A stretch of DNA of 34,249 nucleotides from an uncultured Methanofollis sp. (GCF_937919355.1 NZ_CALFSA010000171.1:1-34249); one strand, 5' to 3'; counted from the first letter of the stretch, positions 7,292 to 15,290 are shown. A program made the numbers and translations. The notes: generated from the letters alone by a model not told the origin.

Positions 7292-8227
7292 TCAAGGGAA
7301 GGGCAGGTCAATCCCGTCTCCCGTCTTCATGACCAGGGCCGCAATGGCAAGGTCCTGGATCGCAAGGCCTGTCGAGTCAAAGAGCGTAATCTCATCTCTA
7401 TTTTCCCTTTTTTTTCTCCCGCAGACAATGTCCCCGAGTGTGCCCGAGATCATCTCCCCCGTGAAGAGCCCCATGGAAACAGGCACATTGATCTCGCCGG
7501 AGTGAAGGGCCTGCTCGGGATCGTCCACAAAGACGCGGGACCGGAGGAGGAGGGCCGGGTCGAGTTCTTCCTTTCCTGGTGCGTCGGCACCGATGGCATT
7601 GATGTGCGTCCCCTCATGGACCCATTCTGACATGATGACCGGTGTCCGGGATGGCGTCGTCGTGACAATGACGTCGGCATCGCAGGCCTTTTCCAGGGAA
7701 ACGGTATCACACGCAAGACCTTCGCACCGGCGACAGAATGCCTCCGCATTCGCGGGTGTCCTGCTCCAGACTTTCACCTCCGTAACCTCCAGGACATCGG
7801 CGATCGCATCCACCTGGGCCGCGGCCTGCCTCCCGCTCCCCACGACGCCGAGGACGACCCGGCGTTTCGGGGAGAGGTGGCGGGCGGCAACGGCGCCGGC
7901 CGCACCTGTCCGGAGGTCGGTGAGGGCCGTGGCATTCAGGACTGCTTCGGGCATGCCTGTGGCGGGGTCGAGGACGACGGTGAGGGCCATCACCGTCGGC
8001 AGACCGATCTTCGGGTTTTCCGGGTGGACATTGACGATCTTGACGCCCGCGATACCGATGCCCGGCAGGTATGCGGGCATAGTCCTGAAGTCCCCCTTTT
8101 CAAAGGTGACATAGATCTTCGGCGGCATCCGGACCCTCCCCTCCCCGTATTCCCTGAACGCCTCCTCGATGGCCAGGTTGACCCGGTGTGGCGAGGGCAG
8201 ATCATTTTTTGCAGGATAGTAACGCAT
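7292..8227 (-). CDS. ala: Alanine dehydrogenase / ornithine cyclodeaminase family protein
   Basis: A 311-residue NAD(P)-binding protein of the ornithine cyclodeaminase/mu-crystallin family. Visible are the substrate lysine in GVKIVNVHPEN (K63), TDLRTGAAGAVAA (103-115), the dinucleotide loop LGVVGSGRQA (126-135), INAIGADAPGKEELD, and FDSTGLAIQDLA near the C-terminus. In archaea this family includes a true alanine dehydrogenase (AF1665 type), which interconverts pyruvate plus ammonia and alanine. Ornithine cyclodeaminase or an imine reductase cannot be excluded by sequence alone. It converges on the radical SAM gene. A T8 tract on the opposite strand inside its 3' part (7408-7415) may serve as terminator for that gene. 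Confidence 0.8.
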   Translation of the reverse strand: MRYYPAKNDLPSPHRVNLAIEEAFREYGEGRVRMPPKIYVTFEKGDFRTMPAYLPGIGIAGVKIVNVHPENPKIGLPTVMALTVVLDPATGMPEAVLNATALTDLRTGAAGAVAARHLSPKRRVVLGVVGSGRQAAAQVDAIADVLEVTEVKVWSRTPANAEAFCRRCEGLACDTVSLEKACDADVIVTTTPSRTPVIMSEWVHEGTHINAIGADAPGKEELDPALLLRSRVFVDDPEQALHSGEINVPVSMGLFTGEMISGTLGDIVCGRKKRENRDEITLFDSTGLAIQDLAIAALVMKTGDGIDLPFP

Positions 8228-8353
8228 GGCCGGGGATCGATCCTCCAGAATAAAACTCTTCTGCGAATCCCCGGCGTACGCCAGAATGATGATGGCGGAT
8301 CGGGGGCGGAATGCTTATCAACCAAAGTGATATTTTAGGATCGGGGGATGTCC

Positions 8354-8950
8354 ATGTCATATATCCACTACGCGCAGGGGCTTGCCGGCGTCTATTCCAT
8401 GTTCCTAGATCGCCTCGCCGAAGATCTGGAATCAAACGGCATCGAAGTGCTCTTCGAGAGGGAGAAAGCCAGGTCACCGATGATCGTCAGGTACGGGGAA
8501 GAGGGGGGGGAGATCGCGGTGAGACTCTCCGGCCCTGACCTTGAGGTTTCTTTCCGGGACCGGAGTTCTATCCCAGGAGAGGTGACTTTCCTCGCCCTTC
8601 TCGTCGCCGAGACCGTCACCGACATCGACGACGAGATGAGGGCGGTCCTCGATGCCGGAGATGAGGAAGGAGAGGGTCTTCCTACCGGTGTAGATATCGG
8701 CGTGGAGATCGAAGATACCTTCAGGGAACTTCAGGCAGTCAGGGACGAGATCGACCTTCTCAGGATAAAAGGGGAAGACGTCGGCCGGCCAGAAAGGAGA
8801 GTGGACAGGGCGGAGAAGTTATACCGTGAAGCTTCCACCGCCCTGAAAAAAGGAGAACCCCTGGTTGCCCGGGCGAAGGCCCAGGCCATGCAGGTGATGG
8901 TCGAGAAAGCCGAGGCAAGTCTTGGCGAGATCGGCGGAGAGAAGATATAG
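8354..8950 (+). CDS. Uncharacterised protein with C-terminal coiled coil
   Basis: A 198-residue acidic, soluble protein. The N-terminal 90 residues look alpha/beta (SYIHYAQGLAGVYSMFLDRLAEDLESNGIEVLFE...). The C-terminal half is helical with heptad-like leucines and charged residues (FRELQAVRDEIDLLRIKGEDV, then RRVDRAEKLYREAS), typical of a coiled coil. The start at 8354 is preferred over the ATG at 8348, because the GGGGG at 8343-8347 abuts the first ATG but sits 6 nt from the second. I do not recognise the family. The neighbours give no firm clue to its role. A run of eight G at 8503-8510 lies within the coding frame. Confidence 0.7.
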   Translation: MSYIHYAQGLAGVYSMFLDRLAEDLESNGIEVLFEREKARSPMIVRYGEEGGEIAVRLSGPDLEVSFRDRSSIPGEVTFLALLVAETVTDIDDEMRAVLDAGDEEGEGLPTGVDIGVEIEDTFRELQAVRDEIDLLRIKGEDVGRPERRVDRAEKLYREASTALKKGEPLVARAKAQAMQVMVEKAEASLGEIGGEKI

Positions 8951-9028
8951 ATATCTTCTTCCCCTCCCCCTCGCAAGATTACTGGTACTGAGAGCGGCAG
9001 AGACGCCGCCCGACCGGGGATAGAAGAC

Positions 9029-9826
9029 ATGATTCGTATCGTACCCAAACCGACAGACACACACGGCGACAACTCGACTGCTGCGGTGATCTCTGAACTC
9101 AAACAGGCAGGGGCCGATTATGCCCTCCTCGACCTCGACGCAATTGATCCGCTTTCAGAGTCCATCACCGGCGATCTCATCTGGGTCTGCGGCATGAAAC
9201 AGGACATTCACCAGTTCGAGTGCCTGGATGTCCTCTCCCTTGAGAACCTCATCGTCAACTCTCCCGACGCGATCGCGACCTGCGCAAGCAAGGTCAAGAC
9301 GACGGCGCTCCTTCTTAAAAATGGGATACCATCACCAGAAACACTCTTTACGGCGTCACGCGATCTTGCCGCCGACTTTATCGCCCGTCACGGAGGGAAG
9401 GCGGTCTTCAAACCTGTCTACGGTTACGACGGCATCGGTGTCTGCCTCGTCACGAAGCCAGAGGAACTCGGCGAACCCCCCTACTATCTCCAGGAATATG
9501 TGCCGAACGACCGGGACTTCAGGGTCTTCGTCATAGAAGGAAAGGCCGTCGGCGCGATCTGCCGGCAGTCGCCCCACCTCACCCACAATATCCACCAGGG
9601 AGGGACCGGGACGCCGGTCGAGATCGATCCGGAGATGCAGGAGGTCGCTGCCGGTGCGGCAAGGGTCGTCGGTGCCGACTACTGCGGCGTTGACCTGCTC
9701 GCCGAGAATGGGAGTTATACGGTCCTCGAGGTGAATGGCACGCCGAACTGGCACTGTATGGCGGCCCCGATCCCGAAGATCCTTGCACGCCATCTCATGG
9801 AAAAGGAAAAGGCACTGAGGTCGTAG
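9029..9826 (+). CDS. RimK-family ATP-grasp alpha-L-glutamate ligase, probable MptN-like
   Basis: A 265-residue ATP-grasp ligase. The ATP-binding strands GKAVFKPVYGYDGIGV and YYLQEYVPNDRDFRVFVIEGKAVGAICR are followed by the HNIHQGGTG loop and the Mg-binding end YCGVDLLAENGSYTVLEVNGTPNW. This is the RimK/MptN/CofF family, which adds glutamate to ribosomal protein S6, tetrahydromethanopterin or coenzyme F420. In methanogens the family includes MptN (tetrahydrosarcinapterin formation) and CofF (F420-2 alpha-glutamyl capping), and I cannot separate the two by motif. In M. jannaschii the mptN gene (MJ0620) is next to the tetraether synthase gene MJ0619. The tes-like gene is only two genes away here, which favours MptN. 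The ATG is preceded by a GGGGA element. Confidence 0.7.
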   Translation: MIRIVPKPTDTHGDNSTAAVISELKQAGADYALLDLDAIDPLSESITGDLIWVCGMKQDIHQFECLDVLSLENLIVNSPDAIATCASKVKTTALLLKNGIPSPETLFTASRDLAADFIARHGGKAVFKPVYGYDGIGVCLVTKPEELGEPPYYLQEYVPNDRDFRVFVIEGKAVGAICRQSPHLTHNIHQGGTGTPVEIDPEMQEVAAGAARVVGADYCGVDLLAENGSYTVLEVNGTPNWHCMAAPIPKILARHLMEKEKALRS

Positions 9827-9863
9827 ACAGGCCCCGGGGGGTTGGTGACATGCCCCCCCCTTC

Positions 9864-10157
9864 TTACTGCTGTTCCATATTCTTTTCGAGTTCCCGCTCC
9901 GTCTTCTCGGAGAGTTCTCTCATCCTGGCGGATATGCGGGACGAGGCGGTAAAATCGACGTCTTTCATCGCATTGGCAAGTTCCTGTCCGAGGACGAAGA
10001 TAGCGTGTTTGTGCTCGAGTTTGCTCTTATGGATCTGGGAGGGGTTGATCTTGAGCGCGTAATACTGGGGGAACTTCAGTTCTGTGTTCATCGTCTCAAA
10101 ATAATCCTTGATCTCGACAAGGATCTGATGCAGGGTAATTAGTTCTTCTTTATGCAT
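9864..10157 (-). CDS. UPF0058 family protein
   Basis: A 97-residue archaeal protein of the UPF0058 family, recognised by its start (MHKEELITLHQILVEIKDYF), the central Y-x-L-x-x-x-P-x-x-I-H-x-S-K stretch, and H-K-x-A-I-F-x-L-G. It is almost entirely helical with no cysteines or membrane segments. The function is unknown. The ATG at 10157 is preferred over the in-frame TTG at 10163. Upstream is a strong TATA element, and dnaG ends only about 55 bp away on the same strand. Confidence 0.85.
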   Translation of the reverse strand: MHKEELITLHQILVEIKDYFETMNTELKFPQYYALKINPSQIHKSKLEHKHAIFVLGQELANAMKDVDFTASSRISARMRELSEKTERELEKNMEQQ

Positions 10158-10184
10158 GTCCAAACCCCGAAAGAGAAATAGGAA

Positions 10185-10207
10185 ATTTTATTATATATAT
10201 ATTTGCT
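10185..10207 (-). promoter_or_regulatory. TATA-box promoter of the UPF0058 gene
   Basis: A pure AT block (on the minus strand AAATATATATATAATAAAAT) ends about 30 nt upstream of the ATG at 10157. With the usual 25-nt spacing the transcript would start near 10170. The block lies in the short gap behind dnaG, so the small gene can be transcribed independently of dnaG. Confidence 0.6.
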
Positions 10208-10212
10208 CCGTT

Positions 10213-11439
10213 CTACGCCTTTCGAATTTTCATGAGCCTGAGAGATAACGGCCTCTTCACGATATCCCTGAACTCAGGAGCGGCAACAAACTCAAACCCC
10301 TTTGCAAGGAAGACGTCTATGAGTTTCTGATCGACGGGACGGTCGATGATCACCCCGCCCGTTTCCGAATTGATCTCCTCAACGGTACGTTCGACCTCGC
10401 CGGCCTTCACTTCTTTCACCAGTGCATATTCAGAGGTCAGAAAACGTGCCGTGCCCTTCCCCTCGACGCCCAGGATCTGCTGTTCAAGTGTCATCATAGG
10501 TTTTTCCGGGAGTATGTTCTCCGGTGCCTCGTCAGGTTCTTTTGCCTCGCTGACAATGACAGGCATCGTCTCCTTGAGAGAGAGCGCCTCTGCAGGAATC
10601 TCCTCCCGTGTGTCGGTCAACTGGTCCCGGACATACTCTGTCGGGACCTTGTTTCTCAGGGACTTGACAACCTCTTTTCGTGTCAGTTCTTCGACACTCT
10701 TGCCCCGCGGACAGAAGGCGACATAATCGACTTCCGCGACCTGGAGGAGTTCGCGCAGGATGAGGTCGCCGCCGCGGTCGCCGTCGAAGAAGGCCGTTGC
10801 CGTCTTGATCTCGCAGAGCTTTGTGATAACTGCCGGGATCTTTGTCCCCTCCACGGCGACCGCGTTTTTGATCCCGTACCTGAGGAGGTTGATCACGTCG
10901 GCCCGGCCTTCCACGACGATGATGGCATCGGAGTCGAGCACATTCGGCCCGGCAGGCACCCTCTCTTCGCCGAGGACGCCGATCTTCTCGATCCGCATCG
11001 ACTCCCTGACCGTGTCGAGCAGTTCGGTGGAGTCGATGGTGGATTCGTCGAAGTGGGTGATCAGCAGTTCCTTTGCCCTTTCCACGATCTGTTTTCTCTT
11101 CGTCACGCGGATGTCCTCGATCCGCTCGACTGTGGCGTGCGCTACGCAGGGACCGACCCGGTCAATCGTCTCCAGGGACGCCGCAAGGATCGCCGTCTCC
11201 GCGCGGTCGAGGGAGGAGGAGATGAGGATCTCTCCCCGTGTCTCGCCCTTTTTACTCGTTATATGGACATCGATTCTGCCGACCCGCCCGGTCCGCTGGA
11301 GATCGCGCAGGTCAAGGTCTTCGCCGAGCAACCCTTCAGTCTGGCCAAATATGGCACCGACTACGTCAGGTTTCTCGACCACCCCCTCTGCATAGAGATT
11401 GATATGAATGAGATACTTTGTCGTATCTGATGAATACAT
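10213..11439 (-). CDS. dnaG: Archaeal DnaG-type primase
   Basis: A 408-residue archaeal DnaG protein. The Toprim domain shows the catalytic glutamate in VVEGRADVINLLR (E177) and the metal-binding DxD in AFFDGDRGGDLILREL (D219, D221). The N-terminal 160 residues are the archaea-specific part, and the C-terminus ends in a conserved basic tail. No zinc finger or DnaB-binding domain of the bacterial type is present. In archaea this protein is associated with primase activity and with the exosome. The start at 11439 is chosen because GGAGG lies about 6 nt upstream; the frame extends further but without a ribosome site. The promoter element TATATAAG is at about 11517-11525. Confidence 0.95.
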   Translation of the reverse strand: MYSSDTTKYLIHINLYAEGVVEKPDVVGAIFGQTEGLLGEDLDLRDLQRTGRVGRIDVHITSKKGETRGEILISSSLDRAETAILAASLETIDRVGPCVAHATVERIEDIRVTKRKQIVERAKELLITHFDESTIDSTELLDTVRESMRIEKIGVLGEERVPAGPNVLDSDAIIVVEGRADVINLLRYGIKNAVAVEGTKIPAVITKLCEIKTATAFFDGDRGGDLILRELLQVAEVDYVAFCPRGKSVEELTRKEVVKSLRNKVPTEYVRDQLTDTREEIPAEALSLKETMPVIVSEAKEPDEAPENILPEKPMMTLEQQILGVEGKGTARFLTSEYALVKEVKAGEVERTVEEINSETGGVIIDRPVDQKLIDVFLAKGFEFVAAPEFRDIVKRPLSLRLMKIRKA

Positions 11440-11514
11440 GGTAAGCCTCCGGAATATGTCATATGAGAAACACAATGACGACCCATAGACAATTGGTAGT
11501 AATATATCCCGGAG

Positions 11515-11527
11515 TACTTATATATGC
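11515..11527 (-). promoter_or_regulatory. TATA-box promoter of dnaG
   Basis: The minus strand reads GCATATATAAGTA about 80 nt upstream of the dnaG ATG. A start some 25 nt downstream (near 11495) would give a leader of about 55 nt containing the GGAGG site. Confidence 0.5.
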
Positions 11528-11569
11528 ACCTTAGAGTATGCGCGCACCTTTAGAGGTGAGTCCAGAGGA

Positions 11570-11899
11570 TTATACGGGAAGAAGAGAGGATAAAAGTTCT
11601 ATAACGCGATCTCTTGATATTCCCCTCACCTCGACCCTCTTGATCGTCGAGGTGGCACCGGCGGCGAGGCCGACTGCTGATGCCGGAACTCCGAGGGTCT
11701 CTGCGACCAGAGCAACGATGGCACGGTTTGCCTTTCCTTCCAGCGGTGGGGCGGCGACCTGACAGACAAGGGCATGCCTCCAGGGGTTGTAACCTGCAGG
11801 AAAAGAGTTCTTTTTACTCCCGGCCGAGACGTCAAGGGTGATCATGACATGGTCGTCCGATCCAGTTACTGCATCGTCAAGAGAGGTCACGAGGATCAC
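11570..11899 (-). CDS. UPF0235 (DUF167/YggU) family protein
   Basis: A small, soluble 109-residue protein of the DUF167 family. Typical features are V-S-A-G-S-K-K-N at the first strand and the signature APPLEGKANRAIVALVAETLGVP, followed by V..GATSTIKRVEV. The family fold is known from structural genomics, but its role is not. The listed start is a GTG with no convincing Shine-Dalgarno sequence. The ATG at codon 19 (MITLDVSAGS) would still cover the conserved domain, so the N-terminus is uncertain. It is followed by a divergent-looking AT-rich stretch and then dnaG on the same strand. Confidence 0.8.
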   Translation of the reverse strand: MILVTSLDDAVTGSDDHVMITLDVSAGSKKNSFPAGYNPWRHALVCQVAAPPLEGKANRAIVALVAETLGVPASAVGLAAGATSTIKRVEVRGISRDRVIELLSSLLPV

Positions 11900-12085
11900 C
11901 GTGTAGCCCGGTGCTAACGACCATGGATCATGAGTGGCGTGTGCCGTTCTTCACCTGGTCTTAAACCCTCGCACCGGGCGCGCCTGTCGCACATCCGGGT
12001 TGTCCCGAAGCTCATATCCAGGCTCTGCCAATCGATCGCCCGGGGACCTATGGATGTGCATGTATCGGCTATTATAGATCAGTGG

Positions 12086-13348
12086 TCAGAGGATATAGCC
12101 CTTGCCCGGGATCCAGGACCCCGTGGTCCCGGCGGCGAACCCGCCGTCCCGCACGACACAGGCGCCCCCCATGACGACGATCTCGGGAAAGACAGCCTCC
12201 ATGCCCTCGTACGGCGTCCATGTGCACTTCGTATGGAGGGCGCCGGGATCGATCACCACGGGTTCTGCAGGGTACAGGGCAAAGTCGGCCCTCTCGCCGG
12301 GCAGATATCCAGCCGCAGCGATGCCAAGGATACGTGCGGGGTTGATGGCGGTCTTCTCGATGACCGAGGCAAGGGAGATCCTGCCCTCCCGCACCGCGGC
12401 CATGAGGAGGGGAACCATCGTCTCGACGCCCGGCATGCCTGAAGGAGCGTCGGCGAAAGGCGCGGCCTTCTCGCCGGCGGTGTGCGGGGCATGGTCTGAG
12501 GCGACGACATCGATCCTCTCCCACCTGCTCCAGAGGCGTCGGCGCTCCTCCTCAGACCTGAGAGGGGGGTTCACGCGGGCATGAGTGTCGTCGGGTGCAA
12601 AACGCTCCCACGAGAGGAAGAGATGGTGCGGCGTCACCTCGACGGTGCCGGCGGCGGCATCGACGGCGGCGGCCGTGCTCATGTGGCAGAAATGGACCCG
12701 CCCGCCCGGAGGGACGAGGGAGGAGACGGCCCTGACGGCCCTGACCTCGGCATCGGCAGGTCTCAGGCGGTCGTGGTCGGCGAGAGTGGCGGGAGCACCG
12801 GGGAGAGGGTCTTCGGCGTGGACAGTGGCCAGGGCGCCAAGGTCATGGAGGGTGAGAAAGGCGTCCTTCAGGACATCTTCAGGGACGGCCGCACCATAAC
12901 TGGAGGGGCCGGCAAAGATCTCGCCGAAGGCCATCGCCCCGTCCTCCCAGAGCCCCCGGAGGTCGGCACCCGCGACGACCCCGGCATTGACGGCGAAACG
13001 GCAGAGGGCATGGTCGCGCGCCTCCTCGACGCGGGCGCGGAAGGCCTGGCGTGTCGTGAGGGGGGGCACGGTGTTCGGCTGGTCGACGACGACCGTCACC
13101 CCGCCAGAGAGTGCGCTCGCGGTCCCGCTTGCCCAGTCCTCCTTCGCCCCCTGCCTGGCCCCGCCCCGGAGATGGGTGTGCAGGTCCACCGCGGCAGGGA
13201 CGCAGAGGAGACCGGCGGCGTCTATCACCTCGTCGGCCCTTCCCGCGGCACCGACATGGACGACCCTCCCTCCGCCGAGGGTGAGGTCTGCCACCCTGCC
13301 GTCCGGCAGGGTGACGTCCTTCAGGACGAGTATCTCCTCGTCTCTCAT
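12086..13348 (-). CDS. pyrC: Dihydroorotase
   Basis: An amidohydrolase that closes N-carbamoyl-aspartate to dihydroorotate in pyrimidine synthesis. The 420 residues include the metal site VDLHTHLRGG (H57, H59), the substrate asparagine in DQPNTVPP, the zinc ligands in EVTPHHLFLS, and the catalytic aspartate in SDHAPHT. At the place where many dihydroorotases have a carboxylated lysine this sequence reads FGEIFAGPSSYG (E143), so the bridging ligand seems to differ. The start at 13348 lies one base from the hypE stop; the frame upstream only shadows hypE. The gene closes a hypC-hypA-hypE-pyrC transcription unit. Confidence 0.88.
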   Translation of the reverse strand: MRDEEILVLKDVTLPDGRVADLTLGGGRVVHVGAAGRADEVIDAAGLLCVPAAVDLHTHLRGGARQGAKEDWASGTASALSGGVTVVVDQPNTVPPLTTRQAFRARVEEARDHALCRFAVNAGVVAGADLRGLWEDGAMAFGEIFAGPSSYGAAVPEDVLKDAFLTLHDLGALATVHAEDPLPGAPATLADHDRLRPADAEVRAVRAVSSLVPPGGRVHFCHMSTAAAVDAAAGTVEVTPHHLFLSWERFAPDDTHARVNPPLRSEEERRRLWSRWERIDVVASDHAPHTAGEKAAPFADAPSGMPGVETMVPLLMAAVREGRISLASVIEKTAINPARILGIAAAGYLPGERADFALYPAEPVVIDPGALHTKCTWTPYEGMEAVFPEIVVMGGACVVRDGGFAAGTTGSWIPGKGYIL

Positions 13349-13349
13349 A

Positions 13350-14345
13350 TCAACAGACTCTCGGAACAGGGTCGCCGACCGGCGGTTCGATGAAACGCTC
13401 ACCGCCGATCGAGGTCTTCATGACGACCGAGGAACCCTCGGTGACGCGGCCGATGACGGCGGCGTCTCTCCCGTAGTGGTGCGACTTCAGGGCGGCAAGT
13501 ATGGCGTCGGCATCGCCGGGGGCGACGCCCATGACGACCTTCCCCTCGTTTGCAACTTCGAGAGGGTCGATCCCGAGCATGGCGGCGGCGCTCCTGACGC
13601 TCTTCCTGACAGGGAGGGCTTCCTCGTCGATCTCAACGTGGACTCCGCTCTTTCTCGCCATCTCATTGATCGCATTGGCAAATCCGCCACGGGTGGGGTC
13701 CTTCATGGCGTGGATGTCGCCGGCGGCAAGGGCGCGCTCGACCATGCCCCAGAGGGGGGCGGTGTCGGACTGGATCTGTTCGCCGAGGTCGAAACCCTCG
13801 CGGTGGGAGAGGATCGCAAGCCCGTGGTCGCCGATGGTGCCGGAGACGATGATGACGTCGCCCGGTTTGAGGCCGTTGTCCCTGACAATATGGTTTGCGA
13901 CGCCGATACCCGCCGTGTTGATGACGATCCCGTCAAGGGCGCCCTTCTCCAGCACCTTGGTGTCGCCGGTCACGACCGATGCACCGACCTCACCAAGGGC
14001 CTCGTCCATCGAGGCGACGATTCGTTCAAGGTTCGAGACCTCAAAGCCCTCCTCGATGACCATGCCGCAGGAGAGGGCGATCGGGCGACCGCCCATCATC
14101 GCAAGGTCGTTGACGGTTCCGGAGACGGCGATCCTGCCGATATCTCCACCGGGGAAGAATATCGGGTTGATGATGTGGTTGTCCGTCGTAAACACGATCT
14201 GCTGGTCGCCGACCGGGATCACCGCCCCGTCGTCCAGGGACTCAAGACCTATCCCGCCGGCATTGTTGTGGGTGAACTTTGTGAGCACCTTGAGAAGTTC
14301 GCCCATCACCTCGCCGCCGGCGCCGTGCATCATATTGACTTTCAT
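13350..14345 (-). CDS. hypE: Hydrogenase maturation protein HypE
   Basis: Dehydrates the carbamoyl group received from HypF to a thiocyanate, the source of the CN ligands of [NiFe]-hydrogenases. The 331-residue protein has the PurM-like fold signature: MHGAGGEVM at the start, DNHIINPIFFPGGDIGRIAVSGTVNDLA, and TGDTKVLEKG. It ends in the diagnostic PRVC, whose last cysteine carries the carbamoyl/cyano group. Its ATG overlaps the hypA stop by 4 nt. HypB, HypD and HypF are not in the window. The gene fits a hydrogenotrophic methanogen. Confidence 0.96.
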   Translation of the reverse strand: MKVNMMHGAGGEVMGELLKVLTKFTHNNAGGIGLESLDDGAVIPVGDQQIVFTTDNHIINPIFFPGGDIGRIAVSGTVNDLAMMGGRPIALSCGMVIEEGFEVSNLERIVASMDEALGEVGASVVTGDTKVLEKGALDGIVINTAGIGVANHIVRDNGLKPGDVIIVSGTIGDHGLAILSHREGFDLGEQIQSDTAPLWGMVERALAAGDIHAMKDPTRGGFANAINEMARKSGVHVEIDEEALPVRKSVRSAAAMLGIDPLEVANEGKVVMGVAPGDADAILAALKSHHYGRDAAVIGRVTEGSSVVMKTSIGGERFIEPPVGDPVPRVC

Positions 14346-14683
14346 GAATCGTTCACTTCTATTTCGATGTTGGTGACTACAATCTCCTTTCCCTCAACAA
14401 CATGCGGGAGGCCCCCGCACTGCGGGCAGACGAACTTCTCGTCGCCCGCATAGCCACAGTCACAGCGGGTGTGCACCTTCACGGTCCGGCACTCAAGAGA
14501 GACACCGGCAAAGACGGGGTCGTCCTCGGCGATGACCTCAAAGAGAAACTTCACCTGCTCCGGATTGACCATCGCCATTTCGCCGACGTCGACCCTCACC
14601 GCCTTCACCTGGGTCGCATGGTTTTCGACGGCAGCGCGCTGGGCTGTGGCAAAGATGTCGTACGCGATGCTGTATTCGTGCAT
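14342..14683 (-). CDS. hypA: Hydrogenase maturation nickel-insertion protein HypA
   Basis: A 113-residue HypA. The N-terminal MHEYSI supplies the nickel ligands (amino terminus, His2). The zinc site is RCDCG followed by VCPQCGG, two CxxC-like pairs; the first is CxC, as often seen. It delivers nickel to the [NiFe]-hydrogenase large subunit, normally with HypB. The ATG shares one base with the hypC stop (TAATG), and the stop overlaps hypE, so all three are translationally coupled. Confidence 0.95.
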   Translation of the reverse strand: MHEYSIAYDIFATAQRAAVENHATQVKAVRVDVGEMAMVNPEQVKFLFEVIAEDDPVFAGVSLECRTVKVHTRCDCGYAGDEKFVCPQCGGLPHVVEGKEIVVTNIEIEVNDS

Positions 14684-14907
14684 TAGTTTTCCATCGCAGC
14701 GTAGACTTCTTTAAAGAGTTCTCTTGTCGACAGGCCTTCCTCACGGCTGAGTTTCTGGATGGCGAAGCCGACATGAACGAGGACGAACTCGCCTACCTTG
14801 ACATCGACGAGATCAAGCCGTACCTCCTGCCTGAGGTCGCCGTAGTCGACAACACCGATGTTGTCGTCCTTGATCTCGATTACTTCGGCAGGAACTGCAA
14901 CACACAT
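14683..14907 (-). CDS. hypC: Hydrogenase maturation chaperone HypC
   Basis: A 74-residue HypC/HupF. It begins MCVAVPAEV; Cys2 binds the Fe(CN)2CO precursor and the hydrogenase large subunit. The core VDYGDLRQEVRLDLVDVKVGEFVLVHVGFAIQKL is the usual OB-like barrel, in a normal length of 74 residues. It heads hypC-hypA-hypE-pyrC. A GAGG site lies about 9-10 nt upstream of the ATG, and a TATA-like TTTTTATG at about 14943-14950 on the minus strand is well placed for a promoter. Confidence 0.95.
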   Translation of the reverse strand: MCVAVPAEVIEIKDDNIGVVDYGDLRQEVRLDLVDVKVGEFVLVHVGFAIQKLSREEGLSTRELFKEVYAAMEN

Positions 14908-14939
14908 TCAGCATTCCCTCAGGTAAGGTGTATGGGTGC

Positions 14940-14952
14940 TGATCATAAAAAC
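14940..14952 (-). promoter_or_regulatory. TATA-like promoter of hypC-hypA-hypE-pyrC
   Basis: On the minus strand GGTGTTTTTATGATC lies about 38 nt upstream of the hypC ATG. Transcription would begin near 14921, and the GAGG ribosome site fits inside the short leader. Confidence 0.4.
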
Positions 14953-15290
14953 ACCTTCTGAAGTGACATGGCCAGGATCAAAGGAAAAATTCTGGCAGGG
15001 CAGGGAAATGGCGGCCCGTCCGGCACAGATCAGGAGAGGACCCGGGGGGGGCGATGGCCCTATGGCGGATTCACAAGCATAAGAGTCCTGTCGAATCGGG
15101 CATGAAACGAAGTTTCAAGCGGTTCTTTGAGAACCATCCCGGTTTTGGTAAACCATCATGATCGGGTCGATACACCCTCCTGTTCCCCAAGGTCACCCCA
15201 AACCGATCAGAACCTCTGTTCACATTGATGATATGACTCTCATTCGTTCTGAAAATCTGCTGATCATGCTCGATCATCCAGAGCACGAGA
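14953..15290. other. Intergenic region with three consecutive stem-loops
   Basis: About 340 bp lie between the PAS-protein gene and the hyp operon, without a convincing gene. Three perfect short hairpins follow one another: TGAAACGAAGTTTCA (15103-15117), GGTTCTTTGAGAACC (15121-15135) and GGTTTTGGTAAACC (15141-15154). A 25-codon minus-strand frame (about 15061-15138, beginning MVLKEPLETSF) runs through two of them, and longer frames lack ribosome sites. The section may be a structured RNA, a dispersed repeat or the relic of a mobile element. A genome comparison would decide. Confidence 0.45.

Noticed and set aside
13980..14060. tRNA-like GGTTCGAGACC motif
   Set aside because: It lies inside the hypE coding sequence, and no acceptor or anticodon stem can be formed around it. 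I found no tRNA or rRNA in the window.
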